NCBI GenBank assembly: GCA_037951165.1 | Contig: JBBDHG010000011.1 | Span: 932,001-996,000 of the forward strand | DNA length: 64,000 nt | Reading direction: 5' to 3' | Source: Lophius americanus | Lineage: Eukaryota; Chordata; Actinopteri; Lophiiformes; Lophiidae | Shown: in pieces, positions 1 to 13,434 of the stretch | Layout: every line of letters begins with the position of its first letter | How positions within the stretch are numbered: position 1 is the first letter of the stretch | Notes under the pieces: generated by a model | Told to the model about the DNA's origin: nothing | The model's input: only the letters and a program-made list of their open reading frames with translations | Databases searched by the model: none | Program-made: the position numbers and the translations under genes

Positions 1-1402
1 CACCATTTGGATCCATGTGCCAGGAGACCAAATTTATTTCAATCAACCTCGATCCTCAGTCTGCCGTTAGAAACTGTAAATATTTTCATCCCTGCCTTTT
101 AAAGATTGAACGTTTATTTAAAGAGTAATAAAAGAAGTACGCTTGTAAACAGCCCGGTCTGCCTTTTCTCAAAGATTCCCTCTCAGGGTTGCTTCCTGCC
201 TGTGATCAGAATCGTTCCCACGTGAGCAATCCATCAGCCGCGTCACCCAGACGATCTGCTCAGTGTTTGCACTCGGCCCGGCCATGTGGAGCGCATCACA
301 AGCGTGTTACAACCCAGAGTACGGACCTAGATGTCCATGAAGAACGATGCAGGAAGGAGAAATGTAGCAAACATGCCATTAAGTCGATGAAGATGCTCCT
401 TGTCTGAAACTTGGGGGTGATTTATGTGCAAACCGCAGCTGGTGAAATCAGGGTGGCTGGCCTGGGAGAGGATTACCAAAGAATTTTGACAGGGAGACCA
501 AAAGGATTCGCATGCTTTCAGAAAACGACTGAAGTCCTTCCTGAAAACAGACCCCGTGTATTTGTGTGCAGAGCTGCTAAACCAAGCCAGATGTGGACGT
601 CTGCTTGAGTCGGTGGCGTTCACCTCGCGGCCGTACTTTCGTACTTTTCCCTTTGCCCTCATGTCAACCCAGAAGCTGGTAGGTCATCCGTTAGTGTTTG
701 GTTTCAGCAGGACATGAAAGCCTGCTCACCTTAGGGGAAAGCCTGCATGCTTGGCTGACAGCAAAATACGGCGCATTTGTTTCTCCCACATGTTGTGTTA
801 TTTATCAGCCGTCGCGCCAAGAGTTTGGCTGGCATGGGGGTCAATAGACGTCTAAGGCATTCAGTTTATCAATATTTTCAACACAACAGTGGATAAAAGA
901 ACTCGGTGTCGTATGAAAGCGGTCGCTTGCGGTGTCAAACCCACGGCACACTGCTGCCCTCGCAGTTACGAATCATTCCTGGGTGCTCCGGCTCATTGTT
1001 TTCCTTCCACAGCTTCCACCCCGAGTGTTTTGGTTCACTCTCGCCGCTCACACAGTGCCATTTTCCGGACGCAGTAGGCAGCTGTTTCCACTAAAGCAGC
1101 TCAGATAAACCCACTGTAAGCCACTTGCCCAGCAGCTAGTGACAGGCCCAGAGAACCACTAGCCTTTGAACCTGGTGGGGCGTTTATCTGCTTAAGATCC
1201 ACATTGTTTCTTCAGGGGTGATGAAACACATTCATAACACGGATGGGAACAGGACTCAAAATGAAAGCGAATGTTGTTTAGTATCTGCTGGATGAAGGCG
1301 ATGGCTCACACAGCCCACCCTCTGCTCTCACACAGCCCACCCTCTGCTCTCACACAGCCCACCCTCTGCTCTCACTCAGCTAAAGGCTAAACCATCGACA
1401 AT
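1..1402. other. No gene recognised; small tandem repeat inside
   Basis: Only short random open frames are present. A tandem repeat sits at about 1307-1374. Nothing else is recognised. Confidence 0.6.
1307..1374. repeat. 22-bp tandem repeat, about three copies
   Basis: The unit cacagcccaccctctgctct plus two bases repeats three times almost perfectly. Confidence 0.9.
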
Positions 1403-1915
1403 GAGGGAGGAGAGTAACTAAGCGCATTTACTCAAGTACCGTACCGAAGGACTACTTTGAGCGGCTTGTTCTTTACTTGAAGGTTTCACTTTGATTCTAG
1501 TTTGAACGCCTCTGGTAGAGGGTAAACAACAATAAGCTTTGGGGTTCGACCTGTTTCATTTTTGGTTATGCTGTGTTAAAAAGTGTTTACATTTAACAAC
1601 ATAGATGTATATATTAATGCAGCAGGAAAATCAATGCAGAAACATCCCATATATATGAAACTACCTCAAAAAGTACATATTAGTTACTATAACCCACCAA
1701 CTTTGAACAGTTACTACCGGAATATGAATGAATAAACTTCCTACATGATAGTAAAACACTGAGATGCTTACTTCGGTACTTACACTCACTCATATTACTT
1801 TAATACTTTTACCTAAGGTACTAAAAATCTTTTACTTGTATTCGAGTATTTCGAAATTGCAGTATTAGCGCTTTTACTCAAGTAAGTTCTCGAAATACTT
1901 CATCTGCAATGTTCC
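1403..1915. repeat. Teleost interspersed repeat with TTTACTCAAGTA motifs
   Basis: It starts agtaactaagcgcatttact and ends with taatacttttacct...ttttactcaagtaa. Repeats of this kind, with many TACTTGAGTA-type words, are very common in fish genomes and are usually assigned to non-autonomous DNA elements; the class here is from memory. Confidence 0.6.
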
Positions 1916-2335
1916 CACAAACCTCTGGGTTATCTTATTAAAGAAATGATGAGGAGCTTTCAAGAGAAAATAGGAATAATTACAACATTTTCTTTTTGCT
2001 TATTGTTCCAAAAACAAGATAATCAACATTCCAGCTTAAGTGTTGGCTTTTTTTTTCTTTTTCTAACAGTGTTATTGTCTTACTACTTGTGCTTTTTCTT
2101 CAGACCTGTTGCGTCAAAGAATGTTGACTTTGGATGATTCTGCAAAATTCTGCTTTATATTCAATGACAACATTTTTACAGTTCAACTCTGAGTCTGCAC
2201 TTGGCGGCTGGAGCCTAAAGTAAGGGAAATATTATGGCAAAAGATTTTGTTACGGTTAGACAAGGAAAACACTTGGAAAATCAAGGTTAAGGAATTGAAG
2301 CCAGACATTCTATATTACAATCCATCCAATTTCTG
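1916..2335. other. No gene recognised
   Basis: AT-rich sequence with T tracts and no supported feature. Confidence 0.5.
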
Positions 2336-2655
2336 TTACCACTTATCCTGTGCAGCGTCGCCAGGGAGCCTATCCCAGCTGACATTGGGTGAGAGGTGGG
2401 GCACACCCTGGACGAGGGCCGACACATAGACATGGATTCACGCCTAAATTCTCACCTACTAGATGTTTAGTCACCATTCCACATGTGTTTCATATTTCTG
2501 CACTGTGAAAGGAAGCCAGACAACCCAGAAGGACCAGACAAGGGGAGAACATACAAACTCAACACAGAAAAAAGCTGTGTGTGGATTTGAACCAATAACC
2601 TTGCTGAAATGCCAACAGGAACCGTTCTGCCCTACTAACAATCCACTGCACCCTG
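2336..2655 (+). repeat. SINE/LINE 3'-tail-type repeat
   Basis: It contains agcctatcccagctgacatt, caccctggac, ggggagaacatacaaactca and gtggatttgaaccaataacc, in the order typical of a very common vertebrate/teleost interspersed repeat. Moderately diverged. Confidence 0.75.
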
Positions 2656-3159
2656 ATTTTCTACCTGACCACATGAAAAGTTGAGCCTCCCCTCCTGAAG
2701 GAAGGAAAAAAGAAAAAAATAGAGAATGTTTACTTTGAATGAAAATCACAAGATGTCTAATTATATCCCTAGAAGGTCTTGGGAAATTATGGAATCGTCA
2801 TTGCCGCTGCCGCGTCGGCCACAGACCCCTCATGTTGATACGATAACTGAAAAACCATTAGAGGATCACTACACGGCTCGTTGACTCCATAACGGCATGC
2901 CATTTGCATAACCGCTGAGTTGACTGAAGGTCCTTTCGTCCTTGTTTGCCTTGTCTCGTCTCCGTACGTCTGAACCTGGTGTGTGTCTTGCCCACTTTGA
3001 CGAAAAAAATGTAAAATCATAATAGTAGGCTAGTCTCTCAAAGAAAAATAAACTGTATCAGCTGCAAGATCGGAATGCATGTATTTTTAAGAAAGGGTTT
3101 CCACTCTAACCATAAATAAACGTGAGGCCGGTTGAAAAGAAGAAGGGGAAAAAATGAAA

Positions 3160-3325
3160 TTATTTCATGGATCATTTTCGATTTTAAACTCACTCAGTGT
3201 GAGTAAGAACTGGATTGATTTTGGGAAAGGTCTGTTCGCCGACACTAGGGGGATGTTTATTTCAAAAAGTTTTCGTGCCACAATTTTCTCTACCGTTGGT
3301 GCAAGTTAGTCCAATACTATGACTG
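3160..3325 (+). repeat. Family A interspersed repeat, partial copy
   Basis: It shares aactggattgattttgg, aacactaggggg-type and ttggtgcaagttagtcc-type words with the copies at 14595 and 38640. Confidence 0.65.
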
Positions 3326-5250
3326 GATGAGATCTACATGGAAAATCTTCTATTTTGCTCTGAAGCTCTCGGCCAACGCCACCAGCCTCCGTCTCTATGA
3401 CGCTGCCGGGATGTAGGCTGGCGGCGCTGAGATGAGTTGAATCCTCGAGGCTGCAGGAGGATTCTGCATTTAAAGTCTTCATGGTTGCTTGGATGCCGCG
3501 GCGCTCCTTTGATTTTCTTGTTCTAAACAATAAGTATGATCCTCCATTTGTCAAAACACAGTAACAACCTAAAAAGCAAAATTCTTCCCCTGACGTCCTT
3601 ACCGACCAGGAGGCGTCCATATGGACCCGCTCCTTGGAGATAATAAAGGGCTTCTTCTAAACAAACTTATACAGGTCTTCAAATTAAGGAACACACAAAA
3701 AACACTGTTATGAATATTCCATTTATTCAAAGAGATACCCCTTAAATGTATCCCTTCTTTAAAGGGTTAATGCTCTCAATGAGAGAAACTAAGTTCTTAC
3801 GAAGAAGAGGAAGACTCTGCATCTAAGTACCACCGCCAGTTGACATTGAAGGATAATTCCTGCAGAGCTCTGTCCATGTTTCCCTCTTAGATCGCCAAGG
3901 CAACTGGTTTTGTTTCTCTTCATCCTCTTCTCTGTTTATTACAACCATGTGTGACATAACCCACGCTGCCAACTTTTCTGATGAAACCACACGTTGCATA
4001 GCCTCCTCTCCTTACTCCCAGCCATTTGATGAAAATCCAACCAATTTTGGGACATTTCAGACGACCCAAACTTCAAATGCAAATACATCCGAGACATTAG
4101 AAGGAAACACGGCCGTAGAAATGTTCCCAGATCGCTTCAATAAGGCTGGTTTATTGCATTTTTATTGCAGACAACTGAAGCCAAAGATACCCTGCTGAGG
4201 CCACTTTGTTAGTCCGAGTCTGTCTTACTCATCAGCTGCTCTGACCTTGCTGTGCCCCCCCGCCTGCGGCCTAAAGCATACACTGTATTCTGCTGCACAC
4301 ACACACTAGGCTACCCAGCTGGTTGTGGTGTCTGTAGAGCCGTTTGTATGGATGCACTCATTGAGATAGCTAATCTGTAAGTTCCTGCCAGGGAAAGTAA
4401 TTAACCTCACAGTTTATCGGGGAGTTGATATGAGTGAGAGAGCATCTCTCTGCCTTTTAAATGCACACCTGAGGGACTCCTCGCCACATTCCGCAAAGCT
4501 ATTATTCATCATCAGCGCTTTAAATGGCCTCTTCAGGAAGACAGCAAAGCGAGCCTCCCAGCTCCACACGCACAGGTATTTATTTCCACACCCAGACTGA
4601 CTGATCCCTGTGGTTCTGGAGGTGCAGAGATGCCCTTGACGCAGCGATGATTAAGGTCAGCAAAAGAACAAGAATATTAAACGCAGCATTCCTGGTGATC
4701 AGAGGATATACCCGACACCAGAGGAAACTATGCAGAGCTGTTGCCAAGTCTGGAAAAGGGAGATACAGCACATCCGTTGGAATTATTAGCAATGCCAGGA
4801 TACAGTAGGTGTATCTGAAGCCGAAATGTTCTTAAGGTTGAAAGTCCCGCTTTCGTTACAGTCGAATAGATTAAGTTTTCTTTGATAGATTTTTACGTAT
4901 TCGGTGACGAGGAACATTCAGCCAGCTCGATGGTGAACTTTTTAGTGTTTGTCGGGCCGAGAAACTGTTCACAAGCCGCTCAGGATGAAACCCACTTTGT
5001 GTTCGTGGCCACTGACCTGCCAGCCCACTCACTCATGCATCAGTAGGCTCTCTAATGAAGGGAAAGACACGGCCACAGATGGACACGGGAGGGGAGGAGG
5101 CTGCGACTGATCAAGGGGAAGTGAGGATGATGGAGAGTTCATGATGAAAACTGGTTAATAAGCATTGCGAGATATGAATGAACTGCGACTCCGTGAAAGG
5201 GGAAATACAGGAACCCTACATTCTTACCCTGACGAATAGAAGTTCATCTA
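3326..5250. other. No gene recognised
   Basis: Short open frames only. The stretch 4430-4560 is low in repeats and balanced in composition, and could be conserved non-coding sequence, but this cannot be judged from one genome. Confidence 0.5.
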
Positions 5251-5254
5251 AATG

Positions 5255-5520
5255 TACTATTAGTAAACCTTGTTTAAAATAAAAAAGGAGGGAGCATACT
5301 TGCAATATACATTTTATGTACTTAGCAGAGATATACCAAACACAATTATACTTCAGCGTCCTTGGCTTGTACAGATAAGTACACAGAAAAGTATATTTGG
5401 ACTGTATTGTACTTGATCTTTTGACTGAGATATACTTAATGTAAGCATATTATTCGGAAAGTTTACTTGGCTTATAGGTGAGTATTCCACGAAATACTTT
5501 ACTACTATCATTTAAACTTT
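5255..5520. repeat. Interspersed repeat rich in AAGTATACTT-type words
   Basis: It has repeated agtatattt, gtacttgat and gagatatacttaatg words. Related words reappear at about 6020-6085 on the far side of the family A copy, as if that copy inserted into this element. Confidence 0.5.
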
Positions 5521-5564
5521 TCCCACACATATTGTCTTTCATTATTGGCATTGAGTCAATAAAT

Positions 5565-5905
5565 ATTCACCAAATGTGATTCTGAAAAACAGCTTTTTCA
5601 TAAAAAGCTCCCGCTAGTAGGAAAATATGAATTATTAGGGTAAAATATGATATAAATATACAAGAAAGATCTCCTTGACACTATTCATATGCAACCACTT
5701 TGGACCAAATTGGACCAAATTGGACCAATTGGACCAATGGTGGAAAAATTATGGCATGAAAAAACTTTTGAAGAAAAAAATCCCACCGGTGTGAGAAATA
5801 TACAACTGGACTTTCCCAAAATCATTTACAATTCTTCCTCACACTAAGGTCTATGTGGGTATAGAATTTGGAAATGATCCATATAATATTAACATGAAGG
5901 GTCTG
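5565..5905 (-). repeat. Family A interspersed repeat, minus orientation
   Basis: On the minus strand the words catagaccttagtgtgagga, gccataatttttccacc and tagcgggagc match the family. It includes a local tandem of ttggaccaaa at 5699-5741. Confidence 0.65.
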
Positions 5906-6089
5906 CAATAGAGGTGGCAGTGAGGAAAGACAATTATATAATATCCCCAACTTCTCATGGATATAATTATTAGTATACGTTTTGTAAAAGTTGGCCAATT
6001 TAGTCCCAAGATGTGTCATAGTAGTACACTTGAAAGTATTCCATTGCATTAATATTTGTATCACACAACATAAAGTGTACTAGGAAATT

Positions 6090-9000
6090 ATGCTTTTCAT
6101 TTTTTTAATGCTATAGCTTTCTTGACGCCAAGAATGTAATCGATGGTTTACAACCAATTATCTGCACGACTGATGCCATCCGAGGCTAATATACATATAT
6201 CTATAATTTAACTTTAAAAAAACTAAGAACCTGAGTAAGTAAAACGTTGAGCTGTAGCTCCTTATCTGCTACGCTGCAAGGCTCTGGTCTTGTTTTGGAT
6301 ATGGATGAGTCTCCTAAGATAACCTTAGATTGCATTCCTCTGGTAAGACTGAAAAATTCCTACACATGTCTTAGATAAACCAGATCTGGACCCACACCAA
6401 AAATCATAATGTAAATCCTGTGTGGATATATTTCTAAAACTGGATCAGGCCTCTCAAAATCCTATTATCTCAGTTAACATTGCTGCTATCTGCATGTTTT
6501 CCAGCCCCATTTGTTAAAATCTTGCGAATAAATAAAGATCGCCCCCCCCGCTAAACACAAACCCTGATCCAAGCTAGATCTGGATTATAATGTGGGTCTG
6601 TTACAGATTAAACACACTCCTAACAACAACATAAATATGTAATATAAATGTTTTTCAGTAATGTCATACTGCCATTATAAAGCCGTATGAGCCTTTTTTT
6701 ATTCTCTTGTATTTCAACGAGTGCAAAACATCTCAGATAGTAAAAGGATCTTTCATAAGACGTAAAATCCAGCGTCGAGCCATCGGTGAATGATTATCAC
6801 AAATATACCAGTGATGAAGACTCAGATACCACGTTTCACATGTTTACAGACCGTCACTAAAAGTATGGCAAAACTATTTTTGTCATCAGGCAACAAGGAT
6901 AAATCTGCATTGAAGATTCCATCGGACCGTTTGCTTCTTTTTTTTTAAACTTTTTCTCTCCAAAGCCACACCGACTTTTGTTGATGTTTTGTCTGGCAGT
7001 TTAATATACAAACCTCAGTGAAGTCGTGTTTGATATTTGCGCATTAGCGTTTTTTAGTACCAATTTTCTTCAGGGATTTTATGCATGACTGATGTTTCTC
7101 AATCTAACTTTCAAAGTAGAAGGCTCTCACAGAGTGCAAACGTCTGCCAAGCAAATATAGGAATCCTACAAAGGCAATGATATTTTTTCTAAGCTCATCC
7201 TGACTGAAAAAAGGTGTGTCTACATGGGAAACCTTTTCATACCAAGGAACTCAGATGCTTAGGTTCTCAGGTTCTCATTAGGAATACTTGATAATTCCAT
7301 ACCATTGTTTGGATGGAATGGAAACATCCGGCATTCAGGATGGTGGTGGAGTTTCCACAGAATTTTGTTCAAATCTTTTCAAAACTTTTTGAGCTTCTTT
7401 GAAGAAAAACAGACAAAAATCATATCAAACAATATCCTCAAACTCTGGGCTGAGTTAAGATCTTATTTATCCCATGCAGGTTTACATGGTTCAGTCAGGT
7501 GAGACGCAGAAAAAAGTAGCGATGAATGTTTATCGTACCAGATGATATGTGATAATCATTCTGGCGGGAAGTCTCGGTGCTGGGACTCTTCAGGGAGAAC
7601 CAAGAAAGTAATGCAGACAAGACCAGTGCTGGGACCGCCTCTTGTTCCCCCAGGAGGAGCTGGAGAGTGTTGCTGGGGAGATTGGCGTCTGGAAATCCCT
7701 TCTTAGCCGGCAGCCATTGAGACCCGACACCGATTAAGCGGAAGAAAATGAATCCATCAGGTAACATTTGTAATTGTAATACCAAATTGTGATTTTATTT
7801 GTTACACACTTCAGTGTTTCTGAAGGAAAACCTTTTGTGTTCATTTAAACATTTATGGCCAAACATAAAACAAAGATTTCTGGAAACATTTATACGCTTC
7901 CCCATTGTCTGACTGGGTTAGCTGCATCTCTCTTTTCCATCTTCATTTGTGAAAAGAAAAATACGCCTCGTTTTTCAGTTTCTCAATACAAGTCAAAACA
8001 CGAAATTACTCTTTTTTTCGGTATCTGGGTCTCAAGCAAAAAATGATTTTTACCAAATATGTACAGAGATGGCATATGTTTGACTTAAATTTTTTTGAGC
8101 TGCAGTAACTTTTCCAGGTTTATAGTGTATTCATTCCGAACACAAAACCCACTATTGGGTGTTCTGTCTAAAGCTTTCATTCAATATAATCACATCCAAC
8201 CAGAAAATATGTCCGGACTAATGTTTAGTGATCGTTGGGCATTTACAACATAATAATAACAAAACATTGACGTAGTTGTTGCATACAGAGGATTTTAGAG
8301 GCTCAGGTCACATTTTAAATGCGCACAGGATTTACTTTCCATATTTAGTTCTGTGGAACCAGAAAGATCGGTTATTAGAAATGTTCTTCACACCTTATAA
8401 ATCTGGAGGACTCCAGCATCAAACCTGACCACATGGTTTAAACATTTCTCTGCAGACCCGAGGCCTTGGCTCTTACGTTAACGACCGCTTCTGATTAAAA
8501 CAATCCCGTCTCCAGCTTTGTCCTTTTTAAGTCAACATCAGAACAGACTGGGTCTGGTTTTGGATAAGAAAGCAGATCATCTTGCCCCCAAGTCACCAAG
8601 ATTGATGTGTCTATTTACGATAAAACCATTTTGCAACAAATGATGTAGATACACATTGAGTGTATTGAGTTTATACTTTGTAAATTCAATAAAAATAAGT
8701 AACATTATACGAATTGGATAGTTAAAGTTATTGAAACAGTTGTTTTTAAAACTATCCAGAGAATTTTGTTTAAGTTAAAGGCACTTCCACACAAGCCATC
8801 GAGTGTTTCAGTGACATCCAAACACAAAATCCCTCAGAGAGCTAAAAAAAACACAGGCATGTAAGTCAGTAGAAAATCAGGCCTCAGGGCATCTACAAAA
8901 CACATGTGTAAAATTCATTATTCATTTCAATTGGTTTATTAATTTATGTCTACTGAGGCATTCAATCTGTGACAGTATTTCATAAACTGATTTCTGTGTA

Positions 9001-9810
9001 TTTGTTACTGATTAATGTGAATAGGCACGATAGGAACCTCTGTATAGTTCTACTACCTATGGTTCATTCACACAGCCTATTTAATATGGAACTGGTCTGC
9101 CTTTACACAACCCTGAAGTTATAAAGAGATGGCAGTGGAGGTAGTAACAGATGTGAATCTGACATTTGACTGAAAGTGATGCGGAGAGGCAGGAAAAGGG
9201 TCTTTTGTCTTAGCAATGTGTAATGTGTGCACCCTATAACTGGTAAATTCGTAAAAGGGAGCAAGTAGGAGTTAGCATCTAGCTCTAAGAAGAAAAACAT
9301 TAACTACAACTCAGGAGACAACAGAGGAAATGGTTACTAATTACCATTTGGTGAGAGGACGAGACCGACCACCGTGGTCAGTGATTGTGTTGATGTTGAT
9401 CCATTGTTTGGCATCACAGTAAAGGCCAAAGCAGATGTGTTCTACATCACTCCTCTTTTGCTTGCAGAACATTGGCTTGTTATTTATAATGGCGTCGTTC
9501 AGTGTAAATAAGCAAGGTCACACAGTGTTGAGTGATTTCAGTATACAAAGTATTTTCATTCTCAGAGCTGCCTTTGAGTGAATTTGCTCATCAGGATCAG
9601 TCACCTTTCACACACCAGCGGAACAGCAATTGGGAGCATCTTGGGGTTCATTGTTTTGCTCAAGTGTACTCGACATTTAAACTGCAAATGTGATCTTCCA
9701 ACATAGTGTACGACTGCTCGAACTCCTCAGCCACGGCTGCCCCGTTACAGAGTACAGTAATCACTGCAGGTGTCAGCTGATTGGTTGAACACTAGAGAAA
9801 ATCAAAATCT
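6090..9810. other. Long AT-rich stretch, no gene recognised
   Basis: Read on both strands; only short random open frames and A/T runs are seen. Confidence 0.5.
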
Positions 9811-9814
9811 TGAA

Positions 9815-12170
9815 ACTAGAGGTGAACCGATTGCAATTTTATTTGCTTATCACCAATCAGCAAAGTCCCACCGGCCGATACCGGTTTTTGCTGATCGGAT
9901 TTTTTTGTTGTTGTTGAATTAGTTAATGTACATTCCATCCATTTCCAAAGTGTGGCATCACTACAGGCTGAAAGGAAAAGAAAACAGTGCAGTGTGTCCT
10001 CTGTAAATCAGATTTAGTTTACCACTATAGAACTTCATCAGTTCTGCAGCAACTCAACCGAAAAAAATCCAGGCTGTGAATTCAGTTCACAGAGTGGACC
10101 GGACATCAGGTAACGTTAACGTTACAACTAAAGTGTTTCCTACTAGAGATTAAGGCTAGTAAAGTACACATTTAAGTTATGGCAACATTTAATGGCTAAT
10201 TCAGGACGTAGATTAGTGCGGTGGCTACCTGGCAGGTATTACCTGTCCCGAAATGTGCAAGAAAATAATAACCCACAGAAAAGAAAATACTGGAAACAAT
10301 TTGTGAAAGCTTCATTCGTGTTATTATTAGGTTAGCACACACACACTTATACCCCTCACACTCAGGCCGATACACACACTCACCCTGATACACACACTAG
10401 CAGTTGGAGCCTAAAATACAATAATCCAATTCAGCAAGTTATTTTAATTTGATTGCAGTGAGTAGGGTCAGCAGGTCCAGGGCATCACTTCAAACCAATG
10501 AACATTAGCCGGTCTAATGAACTTAAAGTATTATATTATTTAGGTCTGGTAATAAGACGAGATAAGATAGTCCTTTATTAGCTTCACAACAGGGACATTT
10601 GCATTGTTACAGCCGTGGAGGCAAAAACAATACAGCAAAACTTGAGATAGGCATCACCGAAAAAAATAATAATATAAGTAAAAAAATAAGCAAAAAAGCA
10701 AGATATGAACAAGAGGGGGGGGGGGGGGGAAACGTGTTAAACTGAGGAAGCAGCTGAATACACACACAGCATTCTAAACCCGATCATCACTGAAATGCGC
10801 CCGGTGTCCGTGGTGGCGGGTGAGGGGTTTCCGAGGATGATTTCTACCTTCAGTCCAAAGTACAGCCTTCCTTCAAGAAGTTACCTCAAAAAAAAGATGG
10901 CAAAAACCAAGTCAAGTTGAGGAACACCCTAAAGGAGACTGACAGTGTACCTGGGATGATACATTGGGTTGTCTTGTGCTGTGATGGGGGCTCCATTTTT
11001 AGTTGCATTAGTCTGCCCAGTTTAGTATTTACTTTGGACATTGCATAAGTCTCCTAAACCTGGGACCCTGGGACAATGGTGATAATGTTATGGTAGCATA
11101 AGTACCATGGATGGGCATCAGTGCCATATGCTAGTCACACTCTAAACCCGGTGGTGCAAAGTGCTCTGAAGAACAACTGAGCTATCTCCAAGTGCTTGGC
11201 TGTTGCAAGGTCCATCGTTGAAAACTTTAGGAAAAGCAAACTGGCTTGCATCAAACTAAAGGATAACCAGCAACAAATGAGCATACATGCTAGTGCGAGA
11301 CGTAAGTACGTGCTGGAATAGTACTTATCATATGCTGTCCCGGCTGCTGGATCAGAGATGGCCGGTGACTGCTGCACTGTCTGACCCAGCAATTACACCC
11401 AGAGGAAAAACATGATCTTGATCTCAAGCCTGAGCAGTGGAACATGACTGAGGAGCTGAGCCAGGCCCGTGAGACATTCGACGGAGCGAAAGTGATTCTG
11501 AGTGGTCAAGAATATGTTTCCGTCTCTGCACTTCAACCGCTAGTGCAAAGCCTCAAGAAGTCCGTATAGAGTTCTGCTTTTGAGACTGCACCAGTCCAGT
11601 CATACCAGAGTTATGTGACAGAACAGATTACCACAAGAGGGGAAGGGCTATCTGGGTTTCAAACCTGAATCTCCAAACACAGTTTCTGATGCTGCTGCTC
11701 TGGATCCCAGGTCTAGGAGACTTAAGTTCTTGCCTTATGGAGGCGTATTCAAGGTCATAAGCAAAATACAAAACATGGCAGTTGCTGCCAAAAAAGGGAG
11801 GGGCAGACTAATGTAAGTAAGAATAGCGCCCAGCACAGCAGGAGACATCCCAAATAAACATCCCAGTGGTGGTACGTTTTTCATAGAAAACCTACTGGCA
11901 TCATTTGACTCCAGCACCAGCGATAAAGAAGATGAGGAGCAGAGCATTAACCAAACTGTGCAGGAGGAGGATTTGATGTATTTTGGAGAATGTCCCCTGT
12001 ACAGCAAGGAGAACCCGCTCGGCCGATTGCCAATTTCATCAAACTCTCTGCTTGAAACCACAGCCTGGACGATAGCCTTAAGAAATAGAAAAAAGACATG
12101 GAACTGTCTCTGAGACTGTTGCTATTCGCCAAAATAAATCACTTTCTGCGTTCTGCAGACAGGCCGTAGA
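9815..12170 (+). pseudogene. Decayed hAT transposase (ZBED/BED-finger type)
   Basis: The left end has gaggtgaaccgattgcaa and a pair of CGATCGG-like palindromic words typical of hAT ends. Around 9985-10075 the frame reads CVLCKSDLVYHYRTSS, like a BED zinc finger. From 11135 the frames read HTLNPVVQSALK and VARSIVENFRKSKLA, from 11415 DLKPEQWNMTEEL and GQEYVSVSALQPLV, and from 11688 SDAAALDPRSRRLKFL, all hAT/ZBED transposase signatures. Stops and shifts break it, and a 10.1-11.1 kb insert with a poly-G run interrupts it. Confidence 0.8.
10545..10735. repeat. LINE/SINE tail-like fragment plus poly-G run
   Basis: It contains gataagatagtcctttatta and catttgcattgttacag, which resemble the tail of common fish retroposons (related words at 40194 and 56870), followed by a G run at about 10715-10730. 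Confidence 0.5.
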
Positions 12171-12411
12171 AGGTAATGAGTCCTTGGAGGAATCCCGTGG
12201 TCGTCAGTTACTGTCGCAATACTGCAAAAACACAAAAACTACATGTACTTAAATGGAAAAGAACTCAAATTAAAGAAAGAATCCGAGTTACCTTAGTATG
12301 GACTGCCAAAAGCTCAAGAAAAGGGCAAAAGGATAACCACAGCTTTGAAATCCACAATCCAGGCATTTCAAAGTGGATCCGGGGTTGAACATTCTACATG
12401 TCAGTAGTAAC

Positions 12412-13434
12412 CAGTGTGTTGCCAGACATAAGGTAATTATCGTATTTGTACGATAATTTCACCCTCTGTCTGATGTACGATCAATGATGCCAAAAATCCC
12501 CAAATGTACGATAATTTTGTGGTTTCATCACTGTCACATTTATAGCCAAATATCTCATTGTGATTGAATACGCTAGCAGCTGTTAGCGGCCCAGTTTCCG
12601 GATCCTCACGTGACGTACTTCCAGCCAATCAAAATGCTGTGTTTAGGAAGTGACGCACAATGTCAGAAGGAAAACATCGTTTAACAATGAGCGCAACATG
12701 AGGATGAGGATTGCAGGGACGCGGAGGAGGAAGACATTAGAGTCAAAAGTGAGCTTCTTCGTTTGCATGTTTACAGAATTGAGTGGGAAAATTACCCTTA
12801 TATTACTGACTGGCTACAACCTGTTGCTGGCTGCGACAACAAAGCTTTTTGCCGTTATTGCAACATGCAGATGGTGGCTGAGATCATAAGTCTAAAAAGC
12901 TTCAGGATAAAAAATCCCTGTCAACGATAGAGAATTCATAAAGGCACTGCTTAAAGAGAACATGAGAAAAGGACCAACTGTACACTGATGCGAAAGCAGC
13001 CGAGTCGAAGCCATATTATTTTAAAGATTCAAAACCTGCATAGAACATCTGTCTTTTATCTAGCTACGTCTTTGGGTCATAATTTAGGCCGTTTCCTAGA
13101 TGTTTGTTGCAGATTGAGCGTCTTTATAATGTGTCTGACAATGTAGGTATCAGTCTGACGCCTCAAAGAAGACGATGTCTGATTGACAGGTGTTCGTTGG
13201 GGTGAAACTCTGCCTGCCCTCCACTCAAAGAGAGAAACATTTTCCATCAGCTGCAATATTCTTCATCCGTCATTAAAAGGTAGATCTGTGATGTTGTACA
13301 GTAGTAGTCAGATATAACAATGATCTCTGACAGGAATAATGTGGCAGATTCGCCGCATACGATAATTTTCCTCAAAATTCGGTCATTCTGAGTCTCTTTT
13401 ATGACGAAACCGCAACTCCCATCTGGCAACGCTG
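12412..13434 (+). mobile_element. hAT-like non-autonomous element with terminal inverted repeats
   Basis: The left end cagtgtgttgccaga pairs with right end tctggcaacgctg as inverted repeats differing by an insertion and one base. Both interior sides carry tacgataatttt words. Inside, about 12788-12890 reads PYITDWLQPVAGCDNKAFCRYC and onward, the zinc-finger style seen at the N-terminus of hAT transposases. No matching 8-bp target duplication was found. Confidence 0.65.

Noticed and set aside
1304..1375. CRISPR-like direct repeats
   Set aside because: Repeats are contiguous with no spacers; an ordinary eukaryotic tandem repeat.
3947..4198. 83-codon plus-strand frame
   Set aside because: No domain, no splice context, Thr/Asn-rich as expected by chance.
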